Assembly: GCA_027083015.1 (NCBI GenBank)
Contig: JALWQS010000029.1
Coordinates: 1-8,055 of the forward strand
Origin: Candidatus Woesearchaeota archaeon
GTDB lineage: Archaea; Nanobdellota; Nanobdellia; Woesearchaeales; UBA11576
Direction: 5' to 3'
Length of the DNA stretch: 8,055 bases
The notes below the pieces were generated by a model that did no database searches, was not told the origin of the DNA, and worked only from the letters and a program-made list of their open reading frames with translations. Shown piece after piece: positions 4,733 through 8,055 of the stretch (its first letter is position 1; each line of letters opens with the position of its first letter). A program made the translations under genes and the position numbers.

Positions 4733-6712
4733 GTGAAAATGCTTAAAGGACTTACCAGGCAGAGACTCCTTAGTATGATCGGGGTCTCTATTGCCTCTTT
4801 TCTTATCCTTTCTTTGATGTATTCTTTCGGTTTTTTTTCTAATGTGGAGATGAAGCTTACTGATAATCTTTATGGCGGCAAGGTCCCTCTTAATAATATT
4901 GTCATTGTCGCTATTGATGATGAATCGATACAGGAATTAGGGCGGTGGCCTTTCAACAGGAAATATTTTGCTGAACTTGTCAAGCACCTTCATTCTGCTA
5001 AGGTTGTCGGTATTGACGTCGCTTTTTTTGAACCATCTACTGAAGCCGCTGATGAGGAGATGGCTGCTGCTTTCCGTGAAGCAGGTAATGTGGTCATACC
5101 CGTTGAGTATGTTACTTTTGAGCGTAATGGTAACAGCATTACAGGGAAGGATCTTCTAGTCCCTCCTGAGAATATCAGAGGTGCTGTAGCGGATGTCGCG
5201 TATGTTAATGTAATCACTGACTCTGACGGTATTACGCGTGCCTTGAACCTAAATATTAGTCAGGAGTACGAAAATTTCGCTGTCAAACTGTATGAACGTT
5301 ATTGGAGGAAGAAGTTTCACAAGCAAACCTCCCGTTTTCTCATAAACTTCGTCGGTCCTCCCGGCAGTTTCAAGCGTTATTCTTTTGCTGATGTTGTTGA
5401 TGGTAAGATCAAGGATTCTGATTTTGATGATAAGATTGTCCTGATAGGAGCTACTTCTCCTGACCTCCACGATGATTATTTCGTCCCTACCAGTGATGGT
5501 AAGGCTATGCCTGGTGTTGAGCTTCACGCTAATGCTATTCAGACCATGATTACCAAGGATTTTCTTCAGAAAGAGCCTTCTTGGGCTGTTCTTCTTAAGA
5601 TCTTTCTCTTTTCTATTCTCGTCGTTATTGTCTTTTATTTTTCTCCTGTCTGGCTTGCGCCTATCCTTAATCTTCTTGCTCTTATCGGATATCTTTTCTT
5701 CGCTATCTCCTTGTTTGATAAGGGCATAATAGCGAATATAATCTATGTTCCTGCTTCTATCATCCTGAGTTACATAGGCATTGTCCTTTATTTTTATCTT
5801 ACTGAAAAGAAAGAACGCGCAATCGTCTTAGGCGCTTTTGAAAAATATGTTTCTCCGAAGATAATACAGCGGATCATGGATGACCCTTCATCTCTTAATC
5901 TTGGTGGTGAAAAAAGGATCATCACGATCTTTTTTTCTGACATCAGAGGTTTTACTTCTATCTCTGAAAAGCTTTCTCCTGAAAAGCTTGTCAATCTCTT
6001 GAATGAGTACCTTTCTGAAATGACCCAAATAATCCTTAAGCATGATGGTGTTGTGGATAAGTATATGGGTGATGCTATCATGGCTTTTTGGAACGCTCCT
6101 ATGGACCAACGTGATCATGCGCTTCGGGCTGCTCGTGCCAGTTTTGATATGGAACTTAGGCTGAAAGAGCTTCAGAAAAAGTGGCGTAAGGATAATATTC
6201 CTTCTTTTGATATCGGCATCGGTCTAAATACAGGGCCTGCTGTCGTAGGTAACATGGGCAGCTATAACCGTTTTGATTACACTGCTATGGGCGATACTGT
6301 CAATCTCGGTTCTCGCTTGGAAGGTCTGAACAAACAGTATGGTTCTCGTATCTTGATTGCTGAGAGCACTAAGAAACTTATTGAAAAGGAGTTCTTGACC
6401 CGCAAGATCGACAAGGTCGCTGTTAAGGGCAAAAAAGAACCTGTTACGATCTATGAACTGGCAGGTAGTTTTGAAGGGTCTGAAGATTGGTATAAACCTA
6501 TCTGTGATAAGTTTGAGGAAGGTCTTGATCTTTATTTCAAAAAAGAATGGGATAAAGCTATCGTCTGTTTCAAGGAATGTCTTGAGATCAGGAAGCATGG
6601 TGATGGAAAGGTTGATGGTCCTTCTTCCACATTCATAGAACGTTGTAAGATCTTTAAGAAGACTCCTCCTCCTAAGGATTGGGATGGGGTCTGGATCATG
6701 AAGACTAAATGA
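4733..6712 (+). CDS. CHASE2-domain class III adenylate cyclase
   Basis: A 659-residue receptor cyclase making cAMP from ATP. TM1 is at about 12-34 and the extracytoplasmic CHASE2 sensor at about 40-275 (IVIVAIDDESIQELGRWPFNR, then VVGIDVAFFEP, and KIVLIGAT near its end). Three TM segments span about 284-358, and the catalytic domain about 390-576. Metal ligands are D403 (FFSDIRGFT) and D447 (DKYMGD). ATP-selecting residues are K443 and T517 (YTAMGDTVN), the class IIIb pattern. The transition-state pair is N524 and R528. The homodimer therefore has complete sites. Residues about 585-659 form a TPR-like helical pair and end in PPPKDWDGVW, a tail I know from bacterial CHASE2 cyclases. Start is GTG 4733 or ATG 4739, six or twelve nt after the FecR stop, with no clear RBS, so translation is probably coupled. 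Class III CHASE2 cyclases are mainly bacterial, so transfer into this archaeon is likely. Confidence 0.93.
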   Translation: MKMLKGLTRQRLLSMIGVSIASFLILSLMYSFGFFSNVEMKLTDNLYGGKVPLNNIVIVAIDDESIQELGRWPFNRKYFAELVKHLHSAKVVGIDVAFFEPSTEAADEEMAAAFREAGNVVIPVEYVTFERNGNSITGKDLLVPPENIRGAVADVAYVNVITDSDGITRALNLNISQEYENFAVKLYERYWRKKFHKQTSRFLINFVGPPGSFKRYSFADVVDGKIKDSDFDDKIVLIGATSPDLHDDYFVPTSDGKAMPGVELHANAIQTMITKDFLQKEPSWAVLLKIFLFSILVVIVFYFSPVWLAPILNLLALIGYLFFAISLFDKGIIANIIYVPASIILSYIGIVLYFYLTEKKERAIVLGAFEKYVSPKIIQRIMDDPSSLNLGGEKRIITIFFSDIRGFTSISEKLSPEKLVNLLNEYLSEMTQIILKHDGVVDKYMGDAIMAFWNAPMDQRDHALRAARASFDMELRLKELQKKWRKDNIPSFDIGIGLNTGPAVVGNMGSYNRFDYTAMGDTVNLGSRLEGLNKQYGSRILIAESTKKLIEKEFLTRKIDKVAVKGKKEPVTIYELAGSFEGSEDWYKPICDKFEEGLDLYFKKEWDKAIVCFKECLEIRKHGDGKVDGPSSTFIERCKIFKKTPPPKDWDGVWIMKTK

Positions 6713-6736
6713 GTACTAACTATTTTGCTGTCTTAG

Positions 6737-6874
6737 TTACTTATCATCTTCCAGTAAAGAATCTGCGGTGTCTTCTCTTCGCAAACTCCCCAGGGTTCCG
6801 CAATAAGGGCATCTTTTAGGAACTCTTGTTTTTGGAATGAACTTATATCCGCAATTTGTACATCTGAGTTTCAT
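6737..6874 (-). CDS. Small zinc-ribbon protein, 45 aa
   Basis: The frame starts ATG at 6874 and ends TAA at 6737. The product begins MKLRCTNCGYKF and contains RCPYCG, giving two CxxCG knuckles (Cys5/Cys8 and Cys22/Cys25) 13 residues apart, a complete four-cysteine zinc site. The last 15 residues are acidic (ADSLLEDDK). Single zinc ribbons of this size are common in archaea and often act in transcription, ribosomes or as adaptors; nothing here selects among these. A TATA box about 36 nt upstream implies a leader of around 10 nt. It is convergent with the cyclase gene, 24 bp away, and codirectional with the recombinase upstream but separated by 162 bp and its own promoter. Confidence 0.75.
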   Translation of the reverse strand: MKLRCTNCGYKFIPKTRVPKRCPYCGTLGSLRREDTADSLLEDDK

Positions 6875-6905
6875 TGTTTAACACTTATAGTTAGGTTACC
6901 TGAAG

Positions 6906-6914
6906 ATTTTTAAA
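6906..6914 (-). promoter_or_regulatory. TATA box of the zinc-ribbon gene
   Basis: The minus strand reads TTTAAAAAT, centred about 36 nt before the ATG at 6874, so transcription would begin near 6884 with a leader of about 10 nt. Confidence 0.5.
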
Positions 6915-7036
6915 TCTTTCTTAAGAAATGTTTCTATAAGCGATTATTTGTTAAGCTTTCCAAACAAGTTGCAAACAGGTCATTAATGGGCTTGTTAATC
7001 TCCTTAACGCAAATTAAGATACGCTAAAGATAAAGC

Positions 7037-7837
7037 TTAATCTAGTGGTGATCTGATTCTTGAAATATCTTTATTTGAAACTTTTGTGTAGATGAGTGTT
7101 GTACTGATATTTGCATGCCCCAACAACTCTTTGATGTACCTTATGTCTGTTCCTTTTTCAAGAAGATGAGTAGCAAATGAATGCCTTAAAGTGTGAGGCG
7201 TGACTTTCTTTTTTATTCCTGCCTTTCTTGCTGAATCTGAGACTATCTTTTGCAAAGCCCTTATTGAATACTTGCCGCCTCTATTTGATCTAAATATTAG
7301 GTCTGAATTGTCTGAAGATAAGCTTTTGAGCAGCTTCTTGATTTTTGGGGAGAGCATGACAATCCGGTCTTTTTTGCCTTTTGCGCGTTTTATGTGAACA
7401 ATTTTCCTTTTGAAGTCTACATCAGACCATCTAAGGTTTATGATCTCGCTGGCTCTTAGTCCTGCACTGTAGCCTATCAGGATCATTGTCCTGTGTTTAA
7501 GATTCACTGTAGATGCTGCCATCCTCTCAACCTCAGGTTTTGACAGGATTACGGGAAGTCTTTTTTCTCTTTTGACATTGGGCAAATTTAAAGAATTATC
7601 TGCTCCGATAATTTTAAGATAGAACTTGATGGCAAACCCTGCGCTTCTGACAGTTTCATCCTTCTTTTGATTTTTGATAAGACCGATAAGATATTCCCTG
7701 GCTGACTTGCCCGAAGCAAGATATTTTTTGACATGAAACGTATAGCTCTTGATCGTCTTTTCAGAATAGCCTCTCAAACGGCACTCATCAGCTAATAATT
7801 TTTTCCAATCTCCAATATTAAGCCCCTTTTCAGCCAT
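7037..7837 (-). CDS. xerA: XerA-like tyrosine recombinase
   Basis: A 266-residue site-specific recombinase of the archaeal XerA/XerC-D type. The N-terminal SAM-like DNA-binding domain covers about residues 10-85 (RGYSEKTIKSYTFHVKKYL) and the catalytic domain about 95-260. The full active site is visible: R128 (AGLRASE), K153 in the beta-hairpin (AKGKKDR), H215-x-x-R218 (PHTLRHSFATH), H241 (LLGHANIS) and nucleophile Y250 (LIYTKV). Length fits XerA (about 280). The extra segment of integron integrases is absent. An in-frame ATG at 7870 would add 11 residues, but it falls inside the TATA box, and the box-to-start distance supports the ATG at 7837 with a leaderless mRNA. Either chromosome-dimer resolution or an element integrase is possible. 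The inverted repeat at the start codon may be its binding site. XerA family membership is firm; the biological role is not. Confidence 0.85.
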   Translation of the reverse strand: MAEKGLNIGDWKKLLADECRLRGYSEKTIKSYTFHVKKYLASGKSAREYLIGLIKNQKKDETVRSAGFAIKFYLKIIGADNSLNLPNVKREKRLPVILSKPEVERMAASTVNLKHRTMILIGYSAGLRASEIINLRWSDVDFKRKIVHIKRAKGKKDRIVMLSPKIKKLLKSLSSDNSDLIFRSNRGGKYSIRALQKIVSDSARKAGIKKKVTPHTLRHSFATHLLEKGTDIRYIKELLGHANISTTLIYTKVSNKDISRIRSPLD

Positions 7838-7934
7838 AACAACAATTAAATGCCACGTCTTAATATACATTTAGTTGGCATTCCCGACAATATTCCGGAT
7901 TAAACGAAACATTAACGCATTTAATAGTTGTTAT
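7836..7934. repeat. Inverted repeat, 18-bp arms with one mismatch, 63-bp spacer
   Basis: The left arm 7836-7853, read on the minus strand, is GCATTTAATTGTTGTTAT. The right arm 7917-7934 on the plus strand is GCATTTAATAGTTGTTAT. Seventeen of 18 positions agree. The left arm covers the recombinase start codon and predicted transcription start. It could be an operator through which the recombinase or another protein represses its own gene, or a pair of recombination half-sites. Confidence 0.6.
7861..7869 (-). promoter_or_regulatory. TATA box of the recombinase gene
   Basis: The minus strand reads TGTATATTA, centred about 28 nt before the ATG at 7837. The box sits in the spacer of the inverted repeat, so a protein bridging both arms would enclose the promoter. 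Confidence 0.5.
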
Positions 7935-7970
7935 ATTCAATTTTTGGATTACTTAATTTAGAAAGAGAGA

Positions 7971-8053
7971 GGGGCGTCGTCCTAACGGACATTTTGCCTT
8001 TTACTTCGTAAAAGATATTTATTAGAAGGGGCGTCAGTGCTTCGCACATTTAG
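7971..8053. repeat. Tandem stem-loop repeats sharing GGGGCGTC
   Basis: Two units start 57 bp apart. Unit 1 is GGGGCGTC 7971-7978, hairpin GTCC-TAAC-GGAC 7979-7990, then ATTTTG. Unit 2 is GGGGCGTC 8028-8035, one A, hairpin GTGC-TTC-GCAC 8037-8047, then ATTTAG. The stems differ in sequence yet both pair perfectly, which suggests that structure is conserved. Between them is a third perfect hairpin, CTTTTAC-TTC-GTAAAAG (7998-8014). The array may continue past the window. It could be a noncoding RNA, a terminator cluster read from the right, a dispersed genomic repeat, or a set of recombinase sites. Confidence 0.6.
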
Positions 8054-8055
8054 TC

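Noticed and set aside
6224..6598. Minus-strand frame of 124 codons within the cyclase gene
   Set aside because: It is antisense to the conserved catalytic domain, whose motifs are intact on the plus strand, and has no promoter.
6875..7036. dif site beside xerA
   Set aside because: The 162-bp gap has AT-rich partial palindromes (for example AACAAG/CTTGTT, 6 bp) but nothing with 11-bp arms around a 6-bp spacer.
161..7837. Integrated element bounded by the tRNA gene and the recombinase
   Set aside because: tRNA genes are common integration targets, but I find no second copy of the tRNA 3' end near the recombinase, and the genes between carry no phage or plasmid functions.
7838..7870. Longer recombinase start at ATG 7870
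   Set aside because: That codon lies inside the TATA box. Starting at 7837 gives correct promoter spacing and the usual N-terminus.
7960..8020. Short plus-strand reading frame through the first stem-loop unit
   Set aside because: The frame stops at TAG 8023 after the hairpins, has no start codon with promoter support, and the paired structure explains the sequence better.
7037..8053. Integron: tyrosine recombinase followed by attC-like hairpins (TCCTAAC resembles the attC core)
   Set aside because: The recombinase lacks the additional segment specific to integron integrases, the hairpins are far shorter than attC sites, no matching GTTRRRY core was found, and no cassette is in view. Kept only as a speculation under the stem-loop finding.
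7971..8055. CRISPR array
   Set aside because: The shared part is only 8 bp plus a short tail, the units differ inside the hairpin, and no cas gene is present.

Overview
The window reads as archaeal DNA, most likely from a small-genome DPANN-type lineage (Woesearchaeales or a relative). That placement is inferred. Four things support it: TATA boxes (TTTATAAAT/TTTAAAAG type) about 26-28 nt upstream of several starts, giving leaderless or short-leader genes; an archaeal Shine-Dalgarno (GAGGTGA) at the one clear leadered gene; a tRNA interrupted by bulge-helix-bulge (BHB) introns with no encoded CCA; and a XerA-type tyrosine recombinase. The lineage cannot be fixed without a marker gene.

Layout. 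Positions 1-75 hold the possible C-terminal end of a plus-strand gene followed by a T-rich terminator. Positions 161-315 hold a tRNA-Arg(UCG) gene of 155 nt that folds properly only if three insertions are removed: one in the D-loop, one at the canonical 37/38 site and one in the T-loop at 59/60. On the minus strand follow a GNAT acetyltransferase (372-905) and a pair of overlapping membrane-protein genes (963-1733 and 1717-2463). A small leaderless plus-strand gene (2592-2792) converges on a minus-strand lipoprotein gene (2775-3497).

The lipoprotein gene is divergent from a two-gene plus-strand operon. The first gene encodes a membrane-anchored extracytoplasmic FecR-domain protein (3644-4726). 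The second encodes a CHASE2-three-TM-class III adenylate cyclase (4733-6712). Both look bacterial in architecture but are driven by an archaeal promoter and RBS. The natural reading is a cell-surface sensor (FecR plus CHASE2) controlling intracellular cAMP synthesis, probably acquired from bacteria. The divergent surface lipoprotein is a possible partner.

A 45-aa zinc-ribbon gene lies on the minus strand at 6737-6874, and a complete XerA-like recombinase at 7037-7837. The 218 nt upstream of the recombinase start contain a 17/18 inverted repeat that overlaps its start codon. Further upstream, at the window edge, is a tandem set of stem-loops in which GGGGCGTC precedes hairpins of different stem sequence. 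I consider the three-intron tRNA, the FecR-CHASE2-cyclase operon and the stem-loop array the most interesting parts.
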